NCBI RefSeq assembly: GCF_000384815.1
Contig: NZ_ARQF01000018.1
Coordinates: forward strand, 62,001-126,000
Length of the DNA stretch: 64,000 nt
Reading direction: 5' to 3'
Origin: Halodesulfovibrio aestuarii DSM 17919 = ATCC 29578
GTDB taxonomy: Bacteria; Desulfobacterota; Desulfovibrionia; Desulfovibrionales; Desulfovibrionaceae
In this document: positions 54,763 to 61,126 of the stretch, one piece after another
Layout: each line of letters begins with the position of its first letter
How positions within the stretch are numbered: the first letter of the stretch is position 1
Notes under the pieces: generated by a model
What the model was told of the DNA's origin: nothing
The model's input: only the letters and a program-made list of their open reading frames with translations
The model's database searches: none
Program-made: the position numbers and the translations under genes

Positions 54763-55323
54763 ATGAACACACTGAAGAAAGTAGTTTTGGTGCTGGTAAT
54801 GGCCTGCGCGTTCGTCACATTTGGGATGCATTACGATGCCAGTGCGTCCGGACATAGTCGCGACCTGTACGTGACAACACGAGCAAGCAACGTGTATCCC
54901 GATCTCAAAACGGTAGACCGTTTTTTGGATGTGGCAACGCATCGCCCTAAAAAAATGAAACGGTTTATGCACCGCAACGATGTCTATAAACTGGAAAGGG
55001 GTACACGTGTTATAAAGATGCGTTCAATATTGTTGGATGGGCTTGATGCAGTCGTGTATAAGGTTAAGATTCCAAGCCAGAGGCAATATGGTTATGTGTT
55101 TTCTCGTAATGTGAAAAAAGTTAACAACTGTTCAAGATATAAAGTAAAGCACCGAGAGAAGTTCAGTGGAAAGCACAGAGCGAAATTCAGAGGAAAGCAC
55201 AACGCAGCATATGAGTATGAAAAAAAGTGCGATGATAGATACGAAGAAAAATATAGAACAAAGTTTAGACCAAGGTTCAAGGCAACAATTAAAACTCCGG
55301 TTTTAGTTATCAACTTGTTATAA
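54763..55323 (+). CDS. secreted basic repeat protein, SH3-like N-terminal domain
   Basis: 186 residues. Signal peptide MNTLKKVVLVLVMACAFVTF and cleavage near ASASG. The first part (residues 35-125) has the look of a bacterial SH3-like fold (RASNVYPDLKTVDRFLDVAT to KIPSQRQYGYVFSRNVKKV). The C-terminal 60 residues are very basic and repetitive: YKVKHREKFSGKHRAKFRGK followed by HNAAYEYEKKCDDRYEEKY, an imperfect K-H-R-x-K-F-x-G-K repeat. It starts 87 bp after the Spy-like gene and could share its transcript. Function unknown; anionic surface or nucleic-acid binding is a guess. Confidence 0.7.
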   Translation: MNTLKKVVLVLVMACAFVTFGMHYDASASGHSRDLYVTTRASNVYPDLKTVDRFLDVATHRPKKMKRFMHRNDVYKLERGTRVIKMRSILLDGLDAVVYKVKIPSQRQYGYVFSRNVKKVNNCSRYKVKHREKFSGKHRAKFRGKHNAAYEYEKKCDDRYEEKYRTKFRPRFKATIKTPVLVINLL

Positions 55324-55331
55324 GGCTGGAT

Positions 55332-55459
55332 ATGAAAAATACCTTATCGTCCTCACTGTCGCGGGTGTGCTTTTTACATCTGCTGCGTGTAGGCAGAACC
55401 GGAAGGTTGTGATTATGGTCGAGCCGTCGGTACAGTATGCTGTGCCGCAAGTTGCCTAA
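55332..55459 (+). pseudogene. small lipoprotein gene with a one-base frameshift after the start
   Basis: An ATG at 55332 preceded by AAGGCTGGAT is followed by a run of five A. In the ATG frame translation stops after 26 codons with no sense. In the next frame, from 55343, the DNA codes LIVLTVAGVLFTSAACRQNR then KVVIMVEPSVQYAVPQVA and a stop, i.e. a lipoprotein signal with lipobox TSAAC. One more A in the run would give a clean 42-residue lipoprotein beginning MKKYLIVLTVAG. It is the last unit of the ECF sigma operon, with a terminator 16 bp behind. It may be a sequencing error, a true pseudogene or a phase-variable gene. Confidence 0.6.
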
Positions 55460-55474
55460 TTATATAATTAATAA

Positions 55475-55499
55475 AAAGCCCGTTCCGCGGGCTTTTTTT
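55475..55499 (+). terminator. terminator of the ECF sigma operon
   Basis: AAAGCCCG/CGGGCTTT around TTCCG, then TTTTTT. Confidence 0.9.
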
Positions 55500-55744
55500 A
55501 TGCTAAAATGCAAAGTAAATCATTTTTTTGAAGGGCAAAGTCTTGTTTGTTACTTTTTTCACAAAAAGTTATCAAATAATCTTTACGTATTGCTCACAAA
55601 TGTTTACCGTTGCTATAATACAAAGCAGTCATAATTGTTTTGATTGCAGTCCAGTGAAAGACATATACACCGTAACTTGCCAGTCCATAGGTTCTGGAAA
55701 GTGTGACAGACTAACCGTACTCTGAGAAATTGGGAGTTTCGATT

Positions 55745-56224
55745 ATGCTATTGCGAAGACGTGCGTGGGATATTTTACGTGATGATTACCCTGTTGTAAA
55801 AATAGATGATCCCCTTGCTGAGGCTATTCGTAAACTTAACGCATGTGCTTCAGAAGGATGCCTGTGTGCTTTAGTGGAAGATCATAATGGTCGCGTTAAG
55901 GGCGCAGTCTCAATTTGGGACACAATGCGTTTTATGGAAGATACCCTGCTGCGCGGTGACGGCTTGAAATGCCTTGATGAAAATCGTTATGAGCAGATGT
56001 TTACCAACGCTTGTAAGGTGTCCGGTTCTATCAGCGTAAAAGACGTTATGGATAAGGATATGACAGTAGTGCGTCCTGACGAGCCGCTTTTGCTTGTACT
56101 GGAAGATTTTGTGAAAAAAGGTCGCAGTTACGCGGTGGTGATGGAAGGTGGACATGTCATCGGTGTTATTATGATCAACGATATTTATAAAGAAATTAGT
56201 GATCAAATTCTAGCCCGCGGCTAA
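55745..56224 (+). CDS. CBS-domain pair protein
   Basis: 159 residues from the ATG at 55745, eight bases after GGGAG. Two CBS motifs fill the protein: DDYPVVKIDDPLAEAIRKLN with CLCALVEDHNGRVKGAVSIW, and VKDVMDKDMTVVRPDEPLLL with KGRSYAVVMEGGHVIGVIMI. CBS pairs bind adenosine nucleotides and often regulate another protein; as a free-standing pair its partner is unknown. It is one transcription unit with its own terminator. Confidence 0.92.
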   Translation: MLLRRRAWDILRDDYPVVKIDDPLAEAIRKLNACASEGCLCALVEDHNGRVKGAVSIWDTMRFMEDTLLRGDGLKCLDENRYEQMFTNACKVSGSISVKDVMDKDMTVVRPDEPLLLVLEDFVKKGRSYAVVMEGGHVIGVIMINDIYKEISDQILARG

Positions 56225-56238
56225 TTATGTACGTAAAT

Positions 56239-56276
56239 AAAGCCCTCTATTCCTTTAGGAATAGAGGGCTTTTCTT
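56239..56276 (+). terminator. terminator of the CBS gene
   Basis: AAGCCCTCTATTCC/GGAATAGAGGGCTT around TTTA with T runs on the right; convergent with the next gene. Confidence 0.93.
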
Positions 56277-56306
56277 TTGTCTTAGATGAATTGCGTGGCG
56301 AGTCGG

Positions 56307-57209
56307 CTACTTCAGCGGTACAATTTCACATTGTAGTGACTGAGCTCCGTCTACAAAACGGATACCGAAATTTGCCCAGAATGCTTCCATAATGTCGATG
56401 CCGTCAGAAAGGTCAGGGCTGCATTCGTCATATTTCAGGCGGAAGTATTCAAGAAGAACGCGGGTGTTGTTGTCCAGCATGGGTGCTTCGCTGATAAGCT
56501 GTTCTTTTTCGCGAAGGTACTCATAGTGGTCCATGGTTGCATACGCAAAAATGATGGAGAATGAGAGCTGGGAAATTTTCCCCTGAATCTGGGACAGGAA
56601 TTGCGAAATGTTTTTGTGCGTTGGAAATTCCTGCTGCTGGAATTTAATCAAGTCATAGTATTCAGGTTTATTGTTAATAAGGGCAAGGTTGCCCATAAGA
56701 GAGTTTTCAAGATCCGCACGCGCTGTGTCAGAAAGTTCTGTCTTAAGGACGTTCTTAACTAGAGCGTCGCGAAACTCAAAAGATTTGCGTGCTGCATCGT
56801 ACTGATCGAACAATTGATACAGGTTCATAAAGTAGTTTGCAAAGCGATCTAATTTATGGCGAGTAAGGACCGGGAAGCGCCCCTTGTTTACTATGAGGGC
56901 AAACTCATGCCAGTAAATAGAGAAGCGAACCTGATTGTCGTAATGTTTTGTGAACAGGTTGGGATGGAACAGCAGGTAGTAGCCTTTCTCATGAAAAATG
57001 CTTCGCGCAACAGGCTCTGCACCCGGAATAGATTTAAAATCTGTAGTGCCCTGAAGTTCGTTAACTTTGGCATCAAAGTTTTTAGGAACGATAATTTCAT
57101 GAATGCGAAAAGCCATAGTGGCATGCCGTGCCGCTTCTCTGATGATTCCAAGTTCATCTGTAATTTCTTTACGTTGATTGCTGTTTCCAATCTCAACAGT
57201 AATTTCCAT
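56307..57209 (-). CDS. unknown cytosolic protein
   Basis: 300 residues, no signal peptide or membrane span. N-terminal beta segment MEITVEIGNSNQRKEITDEL, a middle part with FHPNLFTKHYDNQVRFSIYW HEF (the His-Glu pair lacks the second His of a zinc protease motif), and a helical C-terminal half (YFMNLYQLFDQYDAARKSF and others). I do not recognise the family. The ATG at 57209 is preceded by AATGGAGCACCC, a good ribosome binding site. It is a single gene between two convergently and divergently placed neighbours. Confidence 0.7.
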   Translation of the reverse strand: MEITVEIGNSNQRKEITDELGIIREAARHATMAFRIHEIIVPKNFDAKVNELQGTTDFKSIPGAEPVARSIFHEKGYYLLFHPNLFTKHYDNQVRFSIYWHEFALIVNKGRFPVLTRHKLDRFANYFMNLYQLFDQYDAARKSFEFRDALVKNVLKTELSDTARADLENSLMGNLALINNKPEYYDLIKFQQQEFPTHKNISQFLSQIQGKISQLSFSIIFAYATMDHYEYLREKEQLISEAPMLDNNTRVLLEYFRLKYDECSPDLSDGIDIMEAFWANFGIRFVDGAQSLQCEIVPLK

Positions 57210-57542
57210 GGGTGCTCCATTATAACAAAAAGTTTGTGGGCTCTTGCCTACCCTGCCAAGCGGTTCCCTGCAAGTATGAATTGTGTACGTTAGAAAATTA
57301 CTGATGAATTTGGCCGAAAGTTTTTTTACTATGGCTATTTTTGTTTGAATGAATATAAAAGTACTTCGGTGTAATTAAAGGATAAATTGACTGGAGGCGA
57401 TGCCTTGTTATGTGTTTTTTTTACACAGGAGCAATCATCTGAAAACAACTGGTAGGGGGATAAAATCTGATTAAGTTCAGTTTGAGTCCTTGCCATCAAA
57501 GGGTCAAAACTGTATGGTGCGCACCTTCCGATTGGCAGAAAA
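57210..57542. other. spacer with a possible short RNA or leader
   Basis: Gene-free. From about 57381 a promoter-like pair TTGACT-16-TATGTG is followed by roughly 150 bp and the terminator at 57543-57575. This could yield a short untranslated RNA, or an attenuated leader of the gene at 57625. No known RNA family recognised. Confidence 0.35.
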
Positions 57543-57575
57543 CACGCCGCAGGTACAACCCTGTGGCGTTTTTCT
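57543..57575 (+). terminator. intrinsic terminator in front of the zinc-ribbon gene
   Basis: ACGCCGCAGG/CCTGTGGCGT stem around TACAAC then TTTTTCTT, 50 bp before the ATG at 57625. With no gene upstream on this strand it must end a noncoding transcript, or act as an attenuator. Confidence 0.75.
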
Positions 57576-57624
57576 TCCTGACTTATAATATTAGATATAA
57601 CGTTGCAATAAATAGAGATTGGAT

Positions 57625-58137
57625 ATGAGCAAAACAGGCAGCCTCTCTGCAGGTGATCGTATTGATACTAAATGCACGCGCTGTAGTGATATTACAGGGC
57701 ATGTAATTGTGGCAATGGTAGGTAGCGAAATTATTAAAGTGGAATGTCAGGCTTGCGGTAGTGTGCACAAATACCGTGAGGCTCGTGCGCCGAAAAGCAA
57801 AGCACAGGTTTCCACTGTAAAAAAAGTTCGTAATGGCGACTCCCGCAAAGAAGCAATTTCCGCTGCACGTTCAGCTGCTGCTAAAAAAGCTGCTCAGACC
57901 CGCGCTACTCAGCGTGCGAAGCAGGAAGCAGAAGCTGTTATGATTGCATGGAAAACTGCAATGGTTGCAAAAGGCTCTGAAGGAGCTCGTACATACAACA
58001 TGAATGAAACCTTCACAAAAGGTGATGTTGTACAGCATCCTACTTTTGGCATGGGCGAAGTACAGGTTGTTACTAAGCCTAATAAAATGGAAGTGTTATT
58101 TGAAGACGGTGTTAAAGTGTTGCGCTGTCGTGTATAG
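57625..58137 (+). CDS. zinc-ribbon protein with basic linker and C-terminal beta-barrel
   Basis: 170 residues. N-terminal zinc ribbon with two CxxC pairs (DTKCTRCSDITGHVIVAM and VECQACGSVHKY). A long Lys/Ala-rich helix (SAARSAAAKKAAQTRATQRA and so on, residues 70-112). C-terminal small barrel of CarD/KOW or Tudor look: KGDVVQHPTFGMGEVQVVTK and NKMEVLFEDGVKVLRC. This combination suggests a nucleic-acid or RNA polymerase-binding protein, but the family is unknown to me. A TATAAT box lies at about 57584-57589. Its terminator is at 58151. Confidence 0.72.
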   Translation: MSKTGSLSAGDRIDTKCTRCSDITGHVIVAMVGSEIIKVECQACGSVHKYREARAPKSKAQVSTVKKVRNGDSRKEAISAARSAAAKKAAQTRATQRAKQEAEAVMIAWKTAMVAKGSEGARTYNMNETFTKGDVVQHPTFGMGEVQVVTKPNKMEVLFEDGVKVLRCRV

Positions 58138-58150
58138 GTATGTTTTTTTA

Positions 58151-58189
58151 AAAACGGGGATGACTTGTTAGTCATCCCCGTTTTTTTTT
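58151..58189 (+). terminator. terminator of the zinc-ribbon gene
   Basis: AAAACGGGGATGAC/GTCATCCCCGTTTT around TTGTTA, then nine T. Confidence 0.95.
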
Positions 58190-58263
58190 ATCAACTGTAT
58201 GGGATAGGAGGCGTCGCTTTTCGTGGCATCCTGGCATCATACGGGTTGTAATCTGTCTTGTCT

Positions 58264-58563
58264 TTACATGTTCTTGGGCAAAGTATTCGAAAACCATTCT
58301 CTAATGGCTTCCGGAGAGGCTCTGTATATTCCGTCGGAGCATTTACGTACCGGAAAATTCTCTTCTTTGATCCACTTTTTGATAGTACTTGGCCCTGCAC
58401 CTACTGCTCTGCATATCGCTGTAAGTCCTACCAGAACAATTTGTCCATTTGATATATACGTGCGCGCTCTACCTTGCAGAACTGCAGACGGCGGAAGCGA
58501 ATATTCTGCACCCGGTTCAATTCCGCAGTTGTCGCAGGCATCGTTGTATCCATAAACGTTCAT
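58264..58563 (-). CDS. helix-turn-helix protein of the phage-type switch
   Basis: 99 residues. A CxxC pair near the N-terminus (NDACDNCGIEPGAEYSLPPS) and a C-terminal winged helix-turn-helix of the MerR/AlpA/excisionase type: LTAICRAVGAGPSTIKKWIK and VRKCSDGIYRASPEAIREWF. Start at 58563 with AAAGGACATGC before it. Third gene of the leftward operon that starts opposite the S24 repressor, 33 bp after the middle gene. It may be a phage DNA-packaging or regulatory protein; exact role not known. Confidence 0.7.
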   Translation of the reverse strand: MNVYGYNDACDNCGIEPGAEYSLPPSAVLQGRARTYISNGQIVLVGLTAICRAVGAGPSTIKKWIKEENFPVRKCSDGIYRASPEAIREWFSNTLPKNM

Positions 58564-58596
58564 GCATGTCCTTTGGATGGTATGTGGGGTGGTGAT

Positions 58597-59043
58597 TTAA
58601 AAGCCAAGTCCAATATCAGGCATGCGGAACAGGTCTCTGGCATATCTATCCGGTGGAATCTCGCCGGTAGCCCAAGGGTCTTCAAAGAGAGAGTACCCGC
58701 CTGCATTACTTCCATTTCTATGTTTTGCAAGACACGCGTTACTGCAAATTTTACTGCTTACACCGTGTGTAAATTTTTTTTCACACACGATGCAGTGTTT
58801 TTCATCAGTTCCATGTCTGTCATGTGCTGCATGGTTTGCAGAGGCTGCGCATGAGCGTGAGCAATAGACTTGCCCTGCACGCTTTACAAAGTGCCTTCCG
58901 CACCACGGGCAACTTACTGTTTGTTTAATGCGTTTGGCTTCGGCCGCGCATTTTCGGGAACAATATTTCCCTTTACCGGCATTGTGACGTGCCGGACGGA
59001 CATAAAACTCAGTTCCGCATTGGTTGCAAGGTACTACAGGCAT
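58597..59043 (-). CDS. multi-zinc-finger protein of the phage-type switch
   Basis: 148 residues with three Cys4-type knuckles: PCNQCGTEFYVRPARHNAGK followed by YCSRKCAAEA; SCPWCGRHFVKRAGQVYCSR then SCAASA; and HCIVCEKKFTHGVSSKICSN then ACLAKH. Each has the form CxxC...YCSxxC, which looks like the treble-clef knuckles of HNH-type phage proteins, yet no His-Asn-His nuclease motif follows. The C-terminus is LFEDPWATGEIPPDRYARDL. Start at 59043 has GGAGGACGGTC; it overlaps the end of the previous gene by 10 bp. Confidence 0.68.
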   Translation of the reverse strand: MPVVPCNQCGTEFYVRPARHNAGKGKYCSRKCAAEAKRIKQTVSCPWCGRHFVKRAGQVYCSRSCAASANHAAHDRHGTDEKHCIVCEKKFTHGVSSKICSNACLAKHRNGSNAGGYSLFEDPWATGEIPPDRYARDLFRMPDIGLGF

Positions 59044-59339
59044 GACCGTCCTCCATTATAGAACGTGTTGCATCGTTCAATTGCCCGCAAAATTGCGTGG
59101 CCAGAGTGGTTAGTTGGTGATGTATGGTGATTAAATTCAGCGTAGTACAACTGTAGTAAACGCTGGTGTTCTCCTACTTCGATCTGCACCATAGGCTGGT
59201 ATCCGCTTCCAGCACGAGGTTGATTGCATTCTGGGCAGATCGCAATTCCCACGCACGCCATTCTCCAAGGTCGGGAAAAGTTTCGACCACACACTGTGCA
59301 GCGAGTGCGTTCCGGGGCGTGAAAAGAATAAACGGACAT
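59034..59339 (-). CDS. small zinc-ribbon protein, first gene opposite the repressor
   Basis: 101 residues from the ATG at 59339 (CGGAGGAAAACTTAT). Zinc ribbon: TRCTVCGRNFSRPWRMACVG with AICPECNQP, then a helical part (MVQIEVGEHQRLLQLYYAEF and HAILRAIERCNTFYNGG). As the first gene under the promoter that the S24 repressor would control, it takes the place that Cro or a phage activator would have. No clear family. An in-frame ATG at 59408 lies upstream of the transcription control region and has no ribosome binding site. Confidence 0.65.
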   Translation of the reverse strand: MSVYSFHAPERTRCTVCGRNFSRPWRMACVGIAICPECNQPRAGSGYQPMVQIEVGEHQRLLQLYYAEFNHHTSPTNHSGHAILRAIERCNTFYNGGRSCL

Positions 59340-59427
59340 ATAAGTTTTCCTCCGAGTGTGCGTCAGAAAGTTTAAACAGTGCTTTCTGATTGCAAAAAAA
59401 ATGACCATGAAGTGGCGAAGTGATCAT

Positions 59428-59456
59428 ATTGTTCACAAAATGCACATCCACGTCAA
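59428..59456 (-). promoter_or_regulatory. leftward promoter of the switch operon
   Basis: On the reverse strand TTGACG, 17 bases, AACAAT. The spacer contains operator 1, so bound repressor would shut it. Leads into the three small genes at 59339-58264. Confidence 0.55.
59432..59446. promoter_or_regulatory. repressor operator 1
   Basis: TTCACAAAATGCACA, an imperfect copy of TGCACA-N3-TGTGCA. It lies within the leftward promoter. Its centre is 32 bp, about three helical turns, from that of operator 2. Confidence 0.6.
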
Positions 59457-59462
59457 GCATGT

Positions 59463-59490
59463 TTGTACATTTTGTGCAAAAAACTATTTT
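59463..59490 (+). promoter_or_regulatory. rightward promoter of the repressor gene
   Basis: TTGTAC, 16 bases, TATTTT, about 30 bp before the repressor ATG. Operator 2 lies in its -35 to spacer part, which suggests autoregulation. Confidence 0.45.
59464..59478. promoter_or_regulatory. repressor operator 2
   Basis: TGTACATTTTGTGCA, which read from the other strand is TGCACA-AAA-TGTACA, five of six bases matching in one half and six of six in the other. Confidence 0.6.
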
Positions 59491-59521
59491 ATTTTTTCTA
59501 ACATTGTGCTATTTCATCCCT

Positions 59522-60298
59522 ATGAACAAAGACTACAGCGAAGAAGAATGGCAGCTTCAGGAATTCATTGCCGAGTCCATTAAGCTAGTAGGTGGGGTCC
59601 CTAAACTTGCAGAAATTGCAGGAGTAAGCCCGCGTACTGTGTATGCATGGAAGAAGGGAGAACGATATCCCAACAGGCAGAATTTAAAGAAACTTACCAG
59701 ATATCTGGAAAAGGTCGCTGAACAGACTGAATCATCCACCGAACTTTACTTCCCTTTATCTGTAGGGGCAGAGCGTCGTGGTGCGTCTGAGCATGTCGGG
59801 CGCAGTGATGTTGCGCAGGTAGATGACGCTGCGACAACATTCCTTGCTCCACCGCGAGGCCCCGACGAAGTTCAAGACGAGTTTCTCTTTGTGGATAAAG
59901 CGGAGGCGCGTCCAAGTGCCGGTGGTGGATCACTTGCAACAAGCGACTATTCAGATGGGCGCTACGCATTTCGCTTAGATTGGATCTTGCACAAGACGCA
60001 GGATGTAAACAGTCTGAAGATAATGGAAGTTATGGGGCGCTCTATGGAGAGTACGTTACATAACGGTGATCTTTGTCTTGTGAATCAATCAGACAAGAAT
60101 CTTGTTGAAGACAGGGTGTATGTAGTGCGTCTAGACGATGAAATTTACGTAAAGCGCTTCTCCCGTATTCCGGGAAAATATTTATTCCGTGGTGACAACC
60201 GCGAGCTTGCATATCAGGATATAGAAATCGATCCCCGTGATGAGTCCCGAAGTTGGGAAGTCATCGGGCGGGTTATTTGGGCTGGAAAAGATTTATGA
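59522..60298 (+). CDS. phage-type repressor with S24 (LexA/CI-like) autoprotease domain
   Basis: 258 residues from the ATG at 59522. N-terminal helix-turn-helix of the XRE/CI kind (IKLVGGVPKLAEIAGVSPRT and VYAWKKGERYPN, residues 18-50). A linker with an Ala-Gly that may be the cleavage site (PSAGGGSLATSD, near 135). C-terminal S24 peptidase: catalytic Ser in VMGRSMESTLHNGDLCLVNQ and catalytic Lys in VYVVRLDDEIYVKRFSRI, followed by GKYLFRGDNRELAYQDI. This is the design of repressors that cut themselves when RecA is active, so the switch would be induced by DNA damage. It faces three small genes across the operators; no integrase is in the window. Confidence 0.92.
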   Translation: MNKDYSEEEWQLQEFIAESIKLVGGVPKLAEIAGVSPRTVYAWKKGERYPNRQNLKKLTRYLEKVAEQTESSTELYFPLSVGAERRGASEHVGRSDVAQVDDAATTFLAPPRGPDEVQDEFLFVDKAEARPSAGGGSLATSDYSDGRYAFRLDWILHKTQDVNSLKIMEVMGRSMESTLHNGDLCLVNQSDKNLVEDRVYVVRLDDEIYVKRFSRIPGKYLFRGDNRELAYQDIEIDPRDESRSWEVIGRVIWAGKDL

Positions 60299-60302
60299 TG
60301 CT

Positions 60303-60319
60303 ATGCACATAATGTGCAT
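60303..60319. promoter_or_regulatory. operator 3, perfect palindrome after the repressor gene
   Basis: ATGCACATAATGTGCAT is a perfect palindrome with the half-site TGCACA shared with operators 1 and 2. It starts five bases after the repressor stop. Possibly a third binding site that supports looping or controls the 3' side. Confidence 0.6.
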
Positions 60320-60354
60320 AAGACTGTATTGCTTTGTTTATCATTTTGGTCTGC

Positions 60355-60394
60355 AAAAGCGTTTTTGGGATTTTCCTGAAAGCGCTTTTTTTTT
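60355..60394 (+). terminator. terminator of the repressor gene
   Basis: AAAAGCG/CGCTTTT outer stem with a partly paired interior, then nine T. Confidence 0.75.
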
Positions 60395-60606
60395 GTATTA
60401 CTATTGAATGACTTTTGCTGGTAGAAGGAACTGCAAAGCAACTCAGCATGAGTGAGGGGGGGAGCCGTTTCATGGAGTATGTTAGACAAAATAATTCTAG
60501 AATCTTCCTTTTTTCTTTTCATGTGCTACTATTAAAGTATATTTTATCAGTGTAATAAGGTGATTATGTAAGTTGCTGATTGTATGGGTATAGTAAGGAG
60601 AGGTCT

Positions 60607-61098
60607 ATGAATTATCATAAAGCAGAAAGTATGACAGAGTTGTTTTGGCGAAAGTCGCGTAACCCACTCACGGTTTGGCCCCGTCTTCTTCTTAGCTTGC
60701 TTATTTTTATAGCATTCTGGTCACATTCTCTATGGTGGATCATTTTCTTATTCTTTTTGCAGACTGCAATACTTTTCTTTGCACCGCCTGCATCGAAATA
60801 TGAAAACTGCTTGACGCGGGCAGCTGACGGCTTCCGGATATGGACAGTGGTGCGTTCCGCGGAAGAACGTAATACGATGTTGCTTTTGTTTTTATTTTCA
60901 GCCGTTGCCTTTTTTGCTGCGCTTTGGGCACACTATCTTTTCTGGGTGTTCTTTTTTGGTGTACAGCTCGTAATTGCGAAGCTTTTGCTTATCCGAAGAT
61001 TTGCTGCCATGGCCAGACAAGTTGAATATGACGTGCACGTAGGACTCACTGCTGACGATTTGCAAGCGATAGTGAGCCGTTGCAATCTGACAAATTAA
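60607..61098 (+). CDS. membrane protein of unknown function
   Basis: 163 residues from the ATG at 60607 (AAGGAGAGGTCT before it). Four probable membrane helices (VWPRLLLSLLIFIAFWSHSL, WWIIFLFFLQTAILFFA, LLLFLFSAVAFFAALWAHYL, FWVFFFGVQLVIAKLLLI), many aromatic residues, charged N-terminus (ESMTELFWRKSRN) and C-terminal soluble tail. No family recognised. It starts 29 bp before the NlpC/P60 gene's start region on the same strand, so the two may be co-transcribed. Confidence 0.72.
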   Translation: MNYHKAESMTELFWRKSRNPLTVWPRLLLSLLIFIAFWSHSLWWIIFLFFLQTAILFFAPPASKYENCLTRAADGFRIWTVVRSAEERNTMLLLFLFSAVAFFAALWAHYLFWVFFFGVQLVIAKLLLIRRFAAMARQVEYDVHVGLTADDLQAIVSRCNLTN

Positions 61099-61126
61099 TA
61101 TAGAGTAGGGGACAAGGGGGCGCTTT

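Noticed and set aside
58191-58263. A tiny frame (about 22 codons, ATG ATG CCA...) after the last gene of the switch operon
   Set aside because: It ends inside the terminator of the convergent gene and has no ribosome binding site.
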